Shown here: piece after piece, positions 22,999 through 33,448 of the stretch
How positions within the stretch are numbered: position 1 is the stretch's first letter
Layout: each line of letters opens with the position of its first letter
Assembly (NCBI GenBank): GCA_030447745.1
Contig: JAUJOH010000002.1
Location: forward strand, 227,848-291,847
Reading direction: 5' to 3'
From: Chloroflexota bacterium
Lineage (GTDB): Bacteria; Chloroflexota; Limnocylindria; Limnocylindrales; CSP1-4
DNA: 64,000 bases
Position numbers and translations under genes: made by a program
Notes under the pieces: generated by a model
What the model saw: only the letters and a program-made list of their open reading frames with translations
Told to the model about the DNA's origin: nothing
Database searches by the model: none

Positions 22999-23844
22999 CT
23001 ACGGTCGGCCCCACAGCGACGGGCGCCACCGATCGGTCGACGCCGCGTCTTTCTGGCGATCCATCTCCGCGAGGATCAGGAGGCTCTCGAGCCCCGTCTC
23101 GACACAGGCAGCCTCGGCTGCGTCCTTCTGTGCCTCCTCGACGAACCGGCCGGTGGAGCGGTGCGCGTAGACCGCGCAGACGACACCGGCCCGGCAGCCG
23201 GCAAGCCCGGCCAGGACCAGAAGGGCCGACGCTTCCATCTCGAAGTTCATGACGCGCTGCCGCGTCATCTCTTCCGCGAGGTCAGGGTAGCGGATGGGAA
23301 GCTGCGGGATGGGGCGGCCCTGCGCACCGAAGAACCCGGGGGCCGTGGCGGTGATGCCCGCGTGCGTGCGGTGACCGAGCCGCTCGGCTGCCTCAAGCAG
23401 CGCGAGGACCGCCTCGTAGTGCGCGACCGCCGGATAGCCATCGTGGACGAACCAGGAGGTGGTCGTCTCGAGGCGGACCGCTCCCGTCGACACGACGAGA
23501 TCGCCAAGCTCCATCTCGGGCTGCAGCCCGCCGCAGGACCCGACGCGGATGAGGGTCGGGCGGTGCGTGATGGCGAGGATCTCGGCCACGGCGATCTCGA
23601 CGTTGTCCGTCCCGATCCCGGTCGAGACGACCGAAACTCGCTGGCCGCGGAGCGTGCCGGTAACCGACGCGAACTCGCGGTGGCGGTGCTCGCGCTCGAC
23701 CGCCTCGAGACGGGTCGCGATCCGGCCGGTCCGGTCCGGGTCGCCCGGGAGCAGGATGTACTCGGCGAGGTCGCCCGGTCCTAGGCCGATGTGATACTGG
23801 CGTTCGCCAGTCGGGAGCGCGACGCGGGCATCCGCGTTCGGCAA
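22999..23844 (-). CDS. udp: uridine phosphorylase
   Basis: This 281-residue nucleoside phosphorylase of the PNP/UDP superfamily cleaves uridine to uracil and ribose-1-phosphate. It shows QYHIGLGPGDLAEYILLPGDPDRT, the phosphate-binding loop IRVGSCGGLQPEMELGD, and VMNFEMEASALLVLAGLAG, the Met-Glu ribose contact. The TTG start at 23844 follows GAGG. Purine-specific paralogues cannot be excluded. A salvage partner, psuK-psuG, lies elsewhere in the window. Confidence 0.88.
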   Translation of the reverse strand: MPNADARVALPTGERQYHIGLGPGDLAEYILLPGDPDRTGRIATRLEAVEREHRHREFASVTGTLRGQRVSVVSTGIGTDNVEIAVAEILAITHRPTLIRVGSCGGLQPEMELGDLVVSTGAVRLETTTSWFVHDGYPAVAHYEAVLALLEAAERLGHRTHAGITATAPGFFGAQGRPIPQLPIRYPDLAEEMTRQRVMNFEMEASALLVLAGLAGCRAGVVCAVYAHRSTGRFVEEAQKDAAEAACVETGLESLLILAEMDRQKDAASTDRWRPSLWGRP

Positions 23845-23979
23845 GACCTCGTCCTTCTCCAGCTCGGCTCTCGCGGGGCGCGAACCCTGGCCGAGGATAG
23901 TGGCGGCGTCTCGCGAGCGTCAAGCAAGCGCGGCGCCCGCGGCAATCGGCGGCCAGCCGGCGTGGCCGCGCCGGGGGGG

Positions 23980-26900
23980 TCATCCGCCGTGCCCCGGACG
24001 CGGCGCCGACTCGCCGGTGGAGGGCCGTTCGATCGCGGATCGGCGTGCCATCGGCGCCAACGGCGCGGAGACCCGGGCGGCGCCCAACGCCCGACGTGCC
24101 CGCTGGCGTCGGACCAGCGTCGCGATCCCGGACCCGATCGACAACGCCATCAGCGCGAGGACGCCGAGGAGCTCCGGGATTCCGGGTTTGCCCGCGCCGA
24201 GCGGCGCGGCAGTCGCGATCCTCATGGGGCCGGTGGTCGGTCCGCCGGAGCTGGCTGGTTCCGCGAGCGGCAGCGGTGCCTGGAGGTCGCCGACGCGCGC
24301 GATCCCGGCGGGGTCCGACACGACGACCGCCAGCTCGTCGCCTCGTTGCTCGACGCGACCCGTCGCGTTGAGCGGGTCGTCCAGCTCGATCAACGGCAGC
24401 AGCTCCGCCGCCTCGCCGACCAGCAATACGAGGCCTGTCGCCGTTCCGTCATCCAACCGCACGCCGTCGGGCGCGAGCTCGACGACGAGCCCACCGACAC
24501 GGACGGTCTCGCCGACGTGGTCAGCGAGATCGGCGATGTCGACGTCGACGGCGGCCGGATCGGTCGCTACGGTGGCCGCGGGGCGGCCCCCACCAGCGCC
24601 GCCGTTCGACCCACCCGCACCACCACGTCCGCCTGCACCACCACGCCCGCCCGTGGAACCGATGCCGGCATCCGATGTCCCGCCTGGCGCGGCCACGGTG
24701 CCGGGTCCCACGGTGACATCGCCCGGCTCGCGCGGCGTGACCGCGAACCGCCGGTCGGTGGCCGACGGATGCGGCCGTCGGACGATGCCGGCGACCGTGG
24801 CCCGCGCACCCTCGCGAAGCGTGGCCGAGGGGATGCCGGCGCCGCTGAGACCGGCGATCGGGACGCGGCCGTTGCCGATCTCGAGCTCGGCCCGCCATCG
24901 GCTGCCCATCTTCGTGACCTCGACGATCGATCCGCTGACGCGCACCAGCCGCCATTCGTAGGCCTCGCCCGGCGCAACTCGGAGCTCGAGCGGACGCCTG
25001 GGACTGCCGCTCCCACCGGCGACAACGGCGGTTGCCCTGATGCGCGGCGCACCGTAGGCGCGACCGACCGTGCCGGTCACGAGCACCCGGTCTCCCTGCG
25101 ACGGCGCCCGCGTTCCGGCCGGCACGAGGACCTCGACCGCGGCGGTGTCGTCCTCGACGACGAGCCGCCGTCCGCTCCCGTCGAGGAGCGTCGAGCCCGC
25201 GGTCACCGTGGCCCGGATCCGGACCTCGCCCTCGCGCACGAGCAGCGCCCGGGCGATCGTGAGCGTCTGGGCGGATGACCCACCCGGCGGTCCGGACGCT
25301 CCCGGGCTGCGCGTCTCGTCCGGCCGTTCCGATTCGGGCGCCGCGAGCAGCCGGATGTCCGCCTGGTCGCGGAGCCACACCCGGTATCCGTCGAGCCTCC
25401 CCTTGCGGCTCGCTCGCTGCCCCGCCACGCCGACGATGCGGTACGTCCCGCCGTCTGCCAGCGCCGCGGGACCGATGCCGCTTGATGCGTCGGCGACCAG
25501 CCGGACGCTCGCGCCATCCGCGGCGAGCAGGTCGACCGTCAGGTCACCACTCGATGACTTCCGGACGCCGCCGTCGACGGTGCCCTCGACCGTGACGAGC
25601 CGGCCCTCGGTTGCCTCGCCGAGGTCGTCGCCGTCGACGTCCGCGGGACGCGGCAGCGCCGCCGTGCCGACCGACCGAAACCCTGCCGCGTCCGGCCGGA
25701 TCTCGAGCTGACCGTACGGATCATGCAGCGTGCCAGCCACGGTGACGACCGCGCCGCGAGCTGGTGGGCGCGCGTCGTCGGGCACGCGGACGACGATCCC
25801 GCCGGTCACATCCTGGATCGCAACGAGCGAAGGACTGCCGAGCCGGCCGAGCTCCGCCGTCACGACGCCGCGCACGGCGACGCGCGATCCGACGGGCTGC
25901 GCGCGAGCCGCGGCGATCGTGTGCTCGGGTGACACGCTCGGGCGCGGCGTCGCGGTGGGGCGCGGCGTCGCGGTCGGACCGGGCGTCGCGGTGGTCCGGG
26001 GCGTCGCGGACGGCCCAGGGATCGCCGTCGGTGGCGCGGACGACATCGTCGGCGACGGCAGAGGTGTCGGCGACGGCGTCGGGTCCGGGACCGGGATGAT
26101 GGCAAAGTTCGTCGGCTCGGTGACGTGGACGCGGTAACCGGACAGCCCCGTGCCGCTGCTGTCGCGCTGGCCGACGGGTCCCGTGACGGCGACGAGCGTC
26201 CCCGCCGGCACCGCGGCGCCGGCAAGCGCCTCGGGCGCCACGATCGCGCGGGCGCTCCCCGTCCCGTCGTCGATCCACAGCCCGAGCCCGTCGGCGAGCG
26301 ATGACGGCGCTCCGACCGTCGTGCCCGAGAAGTGCACGAGCGTGCCCTCGACCGGCTCACCGATGCCTGCCGACACGACGTCCAGCGGCACGTTCGGACC
26401 GCCGGTCCCGAGCGACACGAGATCCGCCGTCGCGACGCGGAGCGTCACCTGTCCGTACCGGCTGTCCACCGTGCCGCGGGCCCGGACGTTCGTGCCGGCG
26501 GGCAACCCGTCCGCGACACTGGTGTCGAGATAGAGCGCGATGCCCGCCTCGGCGTCCTGGACGAACGCCCCGCGGCCGGCCTCGAGCGCGCCGAGCCGCG
26601 TCGTGAGCGTTGCCTCGATGGTCGCGTCCGTGCCGACCGGAAGTGCTCGCACGACGGCAACCGGAACCACTGGCTCGGCGGGTGACGGCGACGGCGTCGG
26701 CTCGCTACTCGGGCTCGGAACCGGGGTTGGGCTCGGGGCGGGTGACGCGCTGGCGGCCGGCGACGAGGCGCTCGGCGCGGGTGTCGGCGTTGGCGTGGGC
26801 GTGGCGGTCGGTGCAAGCGTCGGTGCAGGCGTCCGTGTCGGCGTCGGCGTTGGCGTGGGCGTGGCGGTCGGTGCAAGCGTCGGTGCAGGCGTCCGTGTCG

Positions 26901-27813
26901 GCGTCGGCGTGGGCGTGGGCGTGGCGGTCGGTGCAAGCGTCGGTGCAGGCGTCCGTGTCGGCGTCGGTGCGGGCGTCAGGGAGGCACTCGGCGTCTCGGT
27001 CGGGACGGGGGTCGGCCCCGGCGTCGCCCTCGAGGCGGTCGGCGTTGGATCGGGGGTCGGGAGGATCGAGGGTCCGGGCGTTGCCGTGGTCGCCGGGGGC
27101 GAGGCGCTCGGTGTGGCGGTCGCCGCGGGCGCCGACGGTGACGGCCCGCTCGTCGGCGGCGGCACGGGCGATCCGGGCGGCGGCGGCACCGGAGGCGCAA
27201 GGAGATTCTGCGGCGACGGCGACGGCTGGACGAACCAGTCCGTTGCGTTGTCGTTCGTGTCGCTGCCGTTCCCGGCCGCGCCGCCGGGTCGCCGCTCGGC
27301 GCTGGAGCCGGGCGGCGGTGCCGCAGCCGCGGCACCCTCGACGAACGCGTTGCTCGCATCGCCCCATCCGACGGCGTCGATCGGCGCTCCGCCGGTCGTC
27401 CGGAGCACGAGGGCGCCACCGGTTCCCGCCAGCCCGCCGGTGTACGTCGCGTCGCCGATGGCTGCGTACGCGCCGCTCGAGTTCGCCACCAGCAGCCGGC
27501 GGCCGGGCGCCAGCGATCGTGCCTCCGTCCAGGCCGCCTTGCGCGTGACCGTCGAACCGGAGCCGGTCACGTACACGACCTCGAGCCCGGCAAGATCGAT
27601 GATCTCCGGACCGGCGTTGACGAGCTCGACGAACTCGTCGCTGGCGGAGGCGCCACCCGTCATCAGCTCCGACAGGAGCAGCGTCGAGACGCCCCAGTCG
27701 ACGTCGGCAAGCGGAGCCGGCGCGGGCCGCGGTGCGCCGGCCCCCGCCGCGACCGACACGAGGATGGAGACGAGCGAGAGCGCGGCTACCGCCGCACGCC
27801 GGGCGCGAGCCAT
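23980..27813 (-). CDS. large surface-anchored lamin-tail/OB-fold repeat protein
   Basis: This 1,277-residue exported protein begins with a signal peptide (1-27). A lamin-tail domain follows (about 41-150, [25 protein letters not shown]). Thr-Pro linkers with a 20-residue repeat occupy about 283-344. At least three OB-fold-like modules each carry a VAVxGxVxxxYGxxxxR pattern (about 380-470, 640-730 and 850-930). A Gly-rich stretch precedes a C-terminal membrane span (about 1213-1234) followed by basic residues. Lamin-tail and OB modules often accompany secreted nucleases or nucleic-acid binding, but no catalytic domain is visible. The start is preceded by GGAGG. Function unknown. Confidence 0.85.
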   Translation of the reverse strand: MARARRAAVAALSLVSILVSVAAGAGAPRPAPAPLADVDWGVSTLLLSELMTGGASASDEFVELVNAGPEIIDLAGLEVVYVTGSGSTVTRKAAWTEARSLAPGRRLLVANSSGAYAAIGDATYTGGLAGTGGALVLRTTGGAPIDAVGWGDASNAFVEGAAAAAPPPGSSAERRPGGAAGNGSDTNDNATDWFVQPSPSPQNLLAPPVPPPPGSPVPPPTSGPSPSAPAATATPSASPPATTATPGPSILPTPDPTPTASRATPGPTPVPTETPSASLTPAPTPTRTPAPTLAPTATPTPTPTPTRTPAPTLAPTATPTPTPTPTRTPAPTLAPTATPTPTPTPAPSASSPAASASPAPSPTPVPSPSSEPTPSPSPAEPVVPVAVVRALPVGTDATIEATLTTRLGALEAGRGAFVQDAEAGIALYLDTSVADGLPAGTNVRARGTVDSRYGQVTLRVATADLVSLGTGGPNVPLDVVSAGIGEPVEGTLVHFSGTTVGAPSSLADGLGLWIDDGTGSARAIVAPEALAGAAVPAGTLVAVTGPVGQRDSSGTGLSGYRVHVTEPTNFAIIPVPDPTPSPTPLPSPTMSSAPPTAIPGPSATPRTTATPGPTATPRPTATPRPSVSPEHTIAAARAQPVGSRVAVRGVVTAELGRLGSPSLVAIQDVTGGIVVRVPDDARPPARGAVVTVAGTLHDPYGQLEIRPDAAGFRSVGTAALPRPADVDGDDLGEATEGRLVTVEGTVDGGVRKSSSGDLTVDLLAADGASVRLVADASSGIGPAALADGGTYRIVGVAGQRASRKGRLDGYRVWLRDQADIRLLAAPESERPDETRSPGASGPPGGSSAQTLTIARALLVREGEVRIRATVTAGSTLLDGSGRRLVVEDDTAAVEVLVPAGTRAPSQGDRVLVTGTVGRAYGAPRIRATAVVAGGSGSPRRPLELRVAPGEAYEWRLVRVSGSIVEVTKMGSRWRAELEIGNGRVPIAGLSGAGIPSATLREGARATVAGIVRRPHPSATDRRFAVTPREPGDVTVGPGTVAAPGGTSDAGIGSTGGRGGAGGRGGAGGSNGGAGGGRPAATVATDPAAVDVDIADLADHVGETVRVGGLVVELAPDGVRLDDGTATGLVLLVGEAAELLPLIELDDPLNATGRVEQRGDELAVVVSDPAGIARVGDLQAPLPLAEPASSGGPTTGPMRIATAAPLGAGKPGIPELLGVLALMALSIGSGIATLVRRQRARRALGAARVSAPLAPMARRSAIERPSTGESAPRPGHGG
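26783..26967. repeat. three tandem copies of a 60-bp repeat inside the surface-protein gene
   Basis: Identical or near-identical 60-bp units encode [20 protein letters not shown] on the minus strand. There are about 3.1 copies, with one change within the full units. The near-identity suggests recent copy-number expansion of the Thr-Pro stalk. Confidence 0.9.
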
Positions 27814-27990
27814 CGAGGACCTCCGGGCGGGACAGCGGGATCCGGCGGCACAGCGGCGGGAGCGTCACCATGTCTACCAGCCGCCCCTTACCGGCCACGT
27901 ATCCACAGCTTCACCGCGGGGCTCGTCGTGCAGGTCGGAGGGTCCGATGCACTACGATCTGCTCAATCCCCGCACCGCCCAGGAGGGTCT

Positions 27991-28707
27991 GTGGCCCGCG
28001 CCAAGCGCACCGATCGCGCCGCTGCCCGTCGCCGTTACCGCGCCCAGTTCGGCGATCCGGTCGAGTCGCCGGACCCCGCCGCCACGCCGGCGGAGAGCGA
28101 CGCCGGGACCTCCGACGGAGGACGGGTCGTCCGGCGGCCGGCTCGGGCCGGGCCTCGCGACCCCGCCGCACGGATGACGCAGGATGGCCCGGCACCCGCC
28201 GGCGGCATCCGCAACGCCTTCCGCCTCGCGTTCCGGCCGCTCAACCTCCGACAGGACGTCGCGCTCCTGCCGCGACTCCTCACGCACCGGGCCTTCTGGT
28301 TGCCGTGCCTGCTCGCCGTGGTGACGGTGGTCGCCGTCGTGGCGTTCCAGGGTCGTGAGATCATCTCCCAGTTCGCGCTGACCTACTTCGTCTATCCGCC
28401 GCCGATCGGCGGGCTCTTCCTCGCCGGCTTCCTCGCGCCCCGGGCGAGCTACCTCCTCGGGGCGCTCGTCGGCGTCGTCAGCTCGATCCTGCTGGCCATC
28501 GTCGTCATGTCGGCCCCATCGCTGTTCCAGGAAGCCACACCGGTCGACGCGCTGATCGCCGGCCTCGTGACGTCGCCGCTGGCCGGGATCTTCTTCGCGT
28601 CGGCTGCGGCGTGGTACCGGCGGTTCCTGCACCTGGCCAGCCCGACCCGCCAGATGGCGGCGAGGCGCCCGCCCCCCTCGCGCGGCAAGCCGGCCCGCGG
28701 CGGCTGA
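27991..28707 (+). CDS. hypothetical membrane protein, 238 residues
   Basis: I do not recognise this protein. After a basic, Pro-rich N-terminus of about 75 residues (ARAKRTDRAAARRRYRAQFG) come about five hydrophobic segments: AFWLPCLLAVVTVVAVVAF, FALTYFVYPPPIGGLFLAGFL, YLLGALVGVVSSILLAIVVM and a terminal pair. GTG 27991 is chosen for its AGGAGG site four bases upstream. An in-frame GTG at 27928 is less likely. It is divergent from the surface-protein gene and convergent with dnaE2. Confidence 0.75.
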   Translation: MARAKRTDRAAARRRYRAQFGDPVESPDPAATPAESDAGTSDGGRVVRRPARAGPRDPAARMTQDGPAPAGGIRNAFRLAFRPLNLRQDVALLPRLLTHRAFWLPCLLAVVTVVAVVAFQGREIISQFALTYFVYPPPIGGLFLAGFLAPRASYLLGALVGVVSSILLAIVVMSAPSLFQEATPVDALIAGLVTSPLAGIFFASAAAWYRRFLHLASPTRQMAARRPPPSRGKPARGG

Positions 28708-28902
28708 AAGATCGCGGCCGGGAAGCAATCCGCCGCGCCGCATGCCGCGAATGATCGTCGGATCGGCTCCGGCGCCGGCCGGCGGGTCGGAAGCGGAAGC
28801 TCGGGCCGCGACGACATTCGTGCCGGGCGTCCGGGCCGATCCTCCCCGGCTTGAAGCGGCCCGATCCGGCGCACGGATCGCCGGAGCGGCAAGGTCTCGC
28901 GC

Positions 28903-31900
28903 TCACCCGAGCCGGCGCATCCCGGCCTGACCCATCTGGCGGATGCCTTCCGGCGGCTCGGGTCCGCCGACGGCAGCCGCGGCGTCCACGACCGGCCGGA
29001 CCTCCCGGGCCACGACGTTGACCACCTCACCCTCACGCTGCAGCTCGCCGTCCACGAGCAGGAGCGCGTGGCGACGGACGATGCCACGCAGGCGCGCCCA
29101 CGTGTCCGGCCACAGGGTGACGTTGACCATTCCGGTCTCGTCCTCGAGGGCGAGGAAGACCGTTCCGCGGGCCGTCATCGGGTGCTGGCGGGTGACGACG
29201 AGGCCGCCGATCCGGATCTGGCCGGGTCGCCGCGACCCGAGCTCGGCGTTCGTGACCGCCCCCAGCCGCTCGAGCGCGCCGCGGTAGAGCCCGACGACCT
29301 GCCGACGCGCGTCCAGCCCGACGACGGCATAGGCGTCCCCGATGCGCTCCGTCTCGGTGATCGCGGGCAGCTCCGGCGCCTCCGTCGGGGGCAACCGGAG
29401 GTCCATCGGCCGAACGCTCGCCTCGCTCGCGACGCGACGCGACAGACTCGCAGACGCGGCGCCGCGTCCTTGAGCTCCGTCCGGCACCCCTCGAACCCGA
29501 CGTCCATCGATCCGTCCGCGCACCGTGCCGGCCACCTCGCGGAGCTGCCACAGCAGCTCTCGCCGCTGCCGTCCCAGCGAGTCGAGCGCCCCGACGCGGA
29601 TCAGGCGCTCGATCACGTCCTCGGGCAGCGCCGTGCGCTCCACGAGGTCGGCGAGGCTCGTGTACGGCCCCCGCTCGAGCTCGGCGTCGAGGAGCGCCTC
29701 GGGCTGCTCGCCGATCCCCTTGACCATCGACAGCCCGAGGCGCACGCCCCAGCCGGTCGCGGTCTCCGCTGCCCACCGGTCGCGCGCCCCGGCGCGCGGC
29801 ATGAGGCAGGCCGGCGAGCGGACCGGTCGCGGCCGCGCCGTCACGCCGCAGCCATCCGGCAGCGGCTCCCCCACCGCGTCGTCGCCCGAGCCGTCGCCGG
29901 CCGCGCCGGCCATCGCCCAGCCCGGCCGGCCCACCCATTCCGTCGTCGTCTTGTAGCGCGACGCGTTGACGTTGACCGGGAGGACCGTCACCCCGTGCCG
30001 CTTGGCGTCGTTGACCAGCACCTCGACCGGGTAGAAGCCCATCGGCTGGGCGTTGATCAGCCCGACCAGGAACTGGGCGGGGTAGAAGAGCTTGAGGAAC
30101 GCCGACTCGTAGGCCGTCCTGGCAAAGGCCGCGGCGTGCGACTTCGCAAACCCGAACGAGGCGAACGCGGCGCACTGCCGGAACAGCTCCTCCGCGTCGT
30201 CGCGGGCGAGGCCGTGCTTCGCGATACAGCCCTCGACGAACTCGACGTGGAGCTTCTCCATCTCCCGCTCTGAACGCCACGTGCCCATCGCCCGCCGGAA
30301 GGCATCGGAGCCGGCCGGCGTGAAGCCCGCGACCTCGATCGCGATCCGCATCACCTGCTCCTGGTAGAGGATCACGCCGAGGCTGTCGCGCAGGATCGGC
30401 TCGAGGCTCGGATGGAGATAGGTCACCGGCTCGAAGCCCTGCTTGCGCCGCAGGTACGGGTGCACGGCGTTGCCCTGGATCGGACCCGGCCGGATGATCG
30501 CCACCTCCACGACGAGGTCGTCGAGGCTTGCCGGTCGCGACTTCGGGAGCGTCTGCATCTGCGCCCGGCTCTCGACCTGGAAGACCCCGACCGTGTCGGC
30601 CGCCTGGAGCATCGCGAAGACCTCCGGGATCTCCTCCGGCAGGTGATCGAGGTCGAGGCAGACGGCACAGTCATGCTCGATCAGCTCCATCGCCTCGTCC
30701 ATCGCGGCGAGCATCCCGAGGCCCAGCAGGTCGAGCTTGATCAGCTTCAGGGTCTCGACGTCGCGCTTGTCGTACTGGGCGACGACGCGGTCGGGCATCG
30801 TGGCCCGCTCGAGGGGCGCGATGTCGATGAGCGGCGCGGCCGTGATCAGCATCCCGCCCGAGTGGATCGACAGGTGGCGCGGGAAGCCGTCGATCCGGGC
30901 GCAGAACTCGAGCCACCGCTCCCAGTCGGACAGGCCACGGGTCGATCCGCCGCGGGGCTGCGGCGGCGGATCGGGCTCCAATCCTCGGGCCGATGGCGTC
31001 GCGGAGCTTCGCCTCGGACCTCGGACGGCCCCGACGGTGTTCGGATCGTTCGGCCGGCCCGTCCCGCGCCCGGCCCGGAGCCACCGGACGCTCGCCGGCG
31101 TGTCGCCCGGTCCTCCCTCGTCCTCCGCAGCGCCCGGCTGGATCCCGGGTGGCGAGTCGGGCGCCCATCGGGTGGTCACGGACGGGGCCATGCCGGCGCG
31201 CGCCGCATCGTCCGGACGCGGCAGTCTGCCGTCGCCTGCCTCCCCGGCGCCGCCGGTTCGGACCCGCCCGCCGCGGGCGTGGTTGAGCTGACCCATCGCG
31301 TCGGTCAGCCCGCGCTTGCCGGCGAGGGCGACCGCTGCGCGCGCTTCGGGCGCCTCGCCGTCCCCGGGCCGTCGGAAGAACTCCGCGAACCCGCCGTCCG
31401 CCTCGAGGTCGCGCCGGACCATCACCGAGTCGTACGTCTCGAGCGCCTTGGCCACCCGGTCGACGAGCGGCCGCGGGAACCCGAGCGCGTAGCCGACCTC
31501 GCGGACCGCGGACCGCGCCCGGTACGTCACGAGGTTGCAGACCATCCCGGTGTGCTCCTCGCCGTAGCGCTCGTAGACGTACTGGATCACCTCCTCGCGC
31601 CGCTCGGAGCTGAAGTCGATGTCGACGTCGGGATAGGCGGTCCGGCCCTCGTTGATGAACCGCTCGAAGAGCAGGTTGTGGCGGATGGGGTCGACCCGGG
31701 TGATCCCGAGGACGTAGGCGACGATCGAGTCGGCGGCGCTCCCGCGACCCTGTGCCGGGATGCCGCGCGACTTCGCGAAGCGCATCAGGTCCCAGCAGAT
31801 CAGGAAGAACTCGGCGAGCCGCGTCCGCTCGATCACGTCCAGCTCGTGGGCCAGCTGCCGGACGACCGCCGGCGTGAGCGGGTGGTAGCGCCGCCGAGCC

Positions 31901-33033
31901 CCCTCCTGGCAGAGCTCGACGAGGTAGCTGAACGGCGTCTCCCCGGCCGGCACGGCGAACCCCGGGAAGCGGTACTGCTCGAAGCCGAGGTCGACCGAGC
32001 ACGCCGAGGCGAGCTCGTGCGCATTGGCTAGACCCGCCCGCCATGCCACCACCGTCGCCCGATCCTCCGACGGCGGCATCGTCGCGAGCTCGGCACCGGA
32101 CTTCAGGTAGGACTCGCTGTCGGGCCGGCGGAGGTCACCGAGCTCGTCGAGCGTCCGCCCGTGGCGGATGCCGGTCAGGACGTCGTGCAGCTCACGCCCG
32201 TCGGGCCGCGCGTAATGGACGTCGTTGGTGACGACGACGGGCAGGCTCAGCTCCCGGGCGAGGGCAGCGACCTCCGCCACGAGCCAGTCGTCCTCCGGCA
32301 CCAGGTGGTGCTGGAGCTCGAGGACGAGGCCGGCGGTGGCGATCCCGTCACCGGTCGTCCGGAACCGCGACGCCAGCCACTCCGCCGCGGCCCGGGCGCC
32401 CTCACGATCACCGACGCGGAGACGCCGTGCGATCTCGCCGTCGCGGCACCCCGACAGCGCGACGAGACCCTCGGTCTGCTCGGCGAGGAGCGCGTGCGTG
32501 AACCGCGGCACGTCCTTCGTTCCCGCGAGGTTGGCCCGCGAAACGAGCCGGCACAGGCTTCGGTAGCCGGTCGTGTCGCGGGCCAGGAGCACGAGATGCG
32601 GTCCGCGGTTGCGGTCTCCGATTCCGCGCAGATCCTCCTTGACGGCGTCGCGGTGCCCGGGGAGGCGCTGCCGCTCGGCACGGGGTCGAACCGGTCGACC
32701 CTCCGCGACCTGCCCGCTGATCGCGTCGACCCCGCCCCGCGAACGGGCAGCGCGTCCCCGCCGGCGACGCCGCGGCGCAATGACCGTGCCCGCCACGTCC
32801 GGGACGGCCGCGTCGAGCAGGTCGATCTCGAGCCCCACGACGGGGTGCACTCCGGCGGCCTCCGCCGCGGTGACGAACCGGACGGCGCCATACAACCCTC
32901 CGTGATCCGTCACCGCGAGACCGGTCAAGCCGAGCTCGACCGCCCGTTCTACCAGCTCATCCGGCGTCGACGCGCCGTCGAGAAACGAGAAGTTCGTGTG
33001 GAGGTGGAGCTCGGCGTACGGGACGCTCGTCAT
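28903..33033 (-). CDS. dnaE2: error-prone DNA polymerase DnaE2 (ImuC), with large insertions
   Basis: This C-family translesion polymerase has 1,376 residues, versus roughly 1,050-1,100 usual. A PHP domain (YAELHLHTNFSFLDGAS) is followed by the palm with YPDVDIDFSSERREEV, then GRGSAADSIVAYVLGI, a tandem HhH region and a C-terminal OB fold (IRIGGLVVTRQHPMTARGTVF). Four low-complexity insertions account for the excess (about residues 85-140, 590-700, 1095-1160 and 1235-1270). The second contains a stem-loop repeat also found at 54.4 kb. ATG 33033 fits the family start. It works with ImuA/ImuB in damage-induced mutagenesis and is controlled by the SOS box at 33081-33094. Confidence 0.95.
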   Translation of the reverse strand: MTSVPYAELHLHTNFSFLDGASTPDELVERAVELGLTGLAVTDHGGLYGAVRFVTAAEAAGVHPVVGLEIDLLDAAVPDVAGTVIAPRRRRRGRAARSRGGVDAISGQVAEGRPVRPRAERQRLPGHRDAVKEDLRGIGDRNRGPHLVLLARDTTGYRSLCRLVSRANLAGTKDVPRFTHALLAEQTEGLVALSGCRDGEIARRLRVGDREGARAAAEWLASRFRTTGDGIATAGLVLELQHHLVPEDDWLVAEVAALARELSLPVVVTNDVHYARPDGRELHDVLTGIRHGRTLDELGDLRRPDSESYLKSGAELATMPPSEDRATVVAWRAGLANAHELASACSVDLGFEQYRFPGFAVPAGETPFSYLVELCQEGARRRYHPLTPAVVRQLAHELDVIERTRLAEFFLICWDLMRFAKSRGIPAQGRGSAADSIVAYVLGITRVDPIRHNLLFERFINEGRTAYPDVDIDFSSERREEVIQYVYERYGEEHTGMVCNLVTYRARSAVREVGYALGFPRPLVDRVAKALETYDSVMVRRDLEADGGFAEFFRRPGDGEAPEARAAVALAGKRGLTDAMGQLNHARGGRVRTGGAGEAGDGRLPRPDDAARAGMAPSVTTRWAPDSPPGIQPGAAEDEGGPGDTPASVRWLRAGRGTGRPNDPNTVGAVRGPRRSSATPSARGLEPDPPPQPRGGSTRGLSDWERWLEFCARIDGFPRHLSIHSGGMLITAAPLIDIAPLERATMPDRVVAQYDKRDVETLKLIKLDLLGLGMLAAMDEAMELIEHDCAVCLDLDHLPEEIPEVFAMLQAADTVGVFQVESRAQMQTLPKSRPASLDDLVVEVAIIRPGPIQGNAVHPYLRRKQGFEPVTYLHPSLEPILRDSLGVILYQEQVMRIAIEVAGFTPAGSDAFRRAMGTWRSEREMEKLHVEFVEGCIAKHGLARDDAEELFRQCAAFASFGFAKSHAAAFARTAYESAFLKLFYPAQFLVGLINAQPMGFYPVEVLVNDAKRHGVTVLPVNVNASRYKTTTEWVGRPGWAMAGAAGDGSGDDAVGEPLPDGCGVTARPRPVRSPACLMPRAGARDRWAAETATGWGVRLGLSMVKGIGEQPEALLDAELERGPYTSLADLVERTALPEDVIERLIRVGALDSLGRQRRELLWQLREVAGTVRGRIDGRRVRGVPDGAQGRGAASASLSRRVASEASVRPMDLRLPPTEAPELPAITETERIGDAYAVVGLDARRQVVGLYRGALERLGAVTNAELGSRRPGQIRIGGLVVTRQHPMTARGTVFLALEDETGMVNVTLWPDTWARLRGIVRRHALLLVDGELQREGEVVNVVAREVRPVVDAAAAVGGPEPPEGIRQMGQAGMRRLG
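30944..31014. repeat. stem-loop plus 36-base dispersed repeat, copy A, inside dnaE2
   Basis: Inverted 10-bp arms (GATCCGCCGC at 30944-30953 and its complement at 30963-30972) are followed by a 36-base segment at 30979-31014. That segment matches copy B at 54463-54498 at 33 of 36 positions, and copy B also follows a hairpin. Here it is translated in the dnaE2 frame (ATPSARGLEPDPP). Confidence 0.7.
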
Positions 33034-33075
33034 GGCACGACACCGCCCTCGCGCGAGTGATCTGGGTCTGCCACA

Positions 33076-33094
33076 ATGATAGAACATCCGTTCT
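33076..33094 (-). promoter_or_regulatory. SOS (LexA) box and -10 of dnaE2
   Basis: AGAAC-ATCC-GTTCT (33081-33094) matches the GAACN4GTTC LexA consensus. On the minus strand it abuts a TATCAT -10 (33076-33081), leaving a leader of about 36 bases. LexA bound here would block the promoter. Confidence 0.8.
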
Positions 33095-33206
33095 CATCAG
33101 TGCGCCGGAGCATGTCTCCAGCCGACCCCCCAACGGCGTCAAAGAATCTCCCCAAAATCGGCCCCAGCGGCTGAAACAAGTCGGGCGGGATCGGCGTCTC
33201 ACCGGC

Positions 33207-33335
33207 ATGCAGATGCAGATCCGCCCGATCGCCATGATCCTGGCCCGCAGCCTCGTCATGGTCGGGCTGGCGGCACTGCTCATCCTCGTGCTCCTGCCCG
33301 CGGCCGTTTCCGCGCAGGTCGCCATCGCGACCTGA
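33207..33335 (+). CDS. 42-residue putative membrane microprotein (first of three)
   Basis: A short N-terminus (MQMQIRPIAMILARS) is followed by one strongly hydrophobic segment (LVMVGLAALLILVLLPAAVSA) that could be a membrane anchor or a signal peptide. The ribosome site is weak. It reads away from dnaE2 and lies about 110 bases upstream of a stem-loop. It is unrecognised and annotated mainly because two similar microprotein genes follow. Confidence 0.45.
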   Translation: MQMQIRPIAMILARSLVMVGLAALLILVLLPAAVSAQVAIAT

Positions 33336-33448
33336 CCACATCCAACGTCCGCGCCTGGGGGCGAAGGACGATTTCGGCGACGTTCCGGCTGCGATGGTCG
33401 GCGCGTCGACCCGCCGCTGGCACCTGGTGAGCGGGTGCCTCGGCACTG

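Noticed and set aside
26783-26967. CRISPR array
   Set aside because: The repeats are contiguous 60-bp units with no spacers and encode a regular Thr-Pro stalk.
30412-32031. A 539-codon plus-strand frame opposite dnaE2
   Set aside because: Antisense shadow of conserved polymerase motifs; no ribosome site or recognisable domain.
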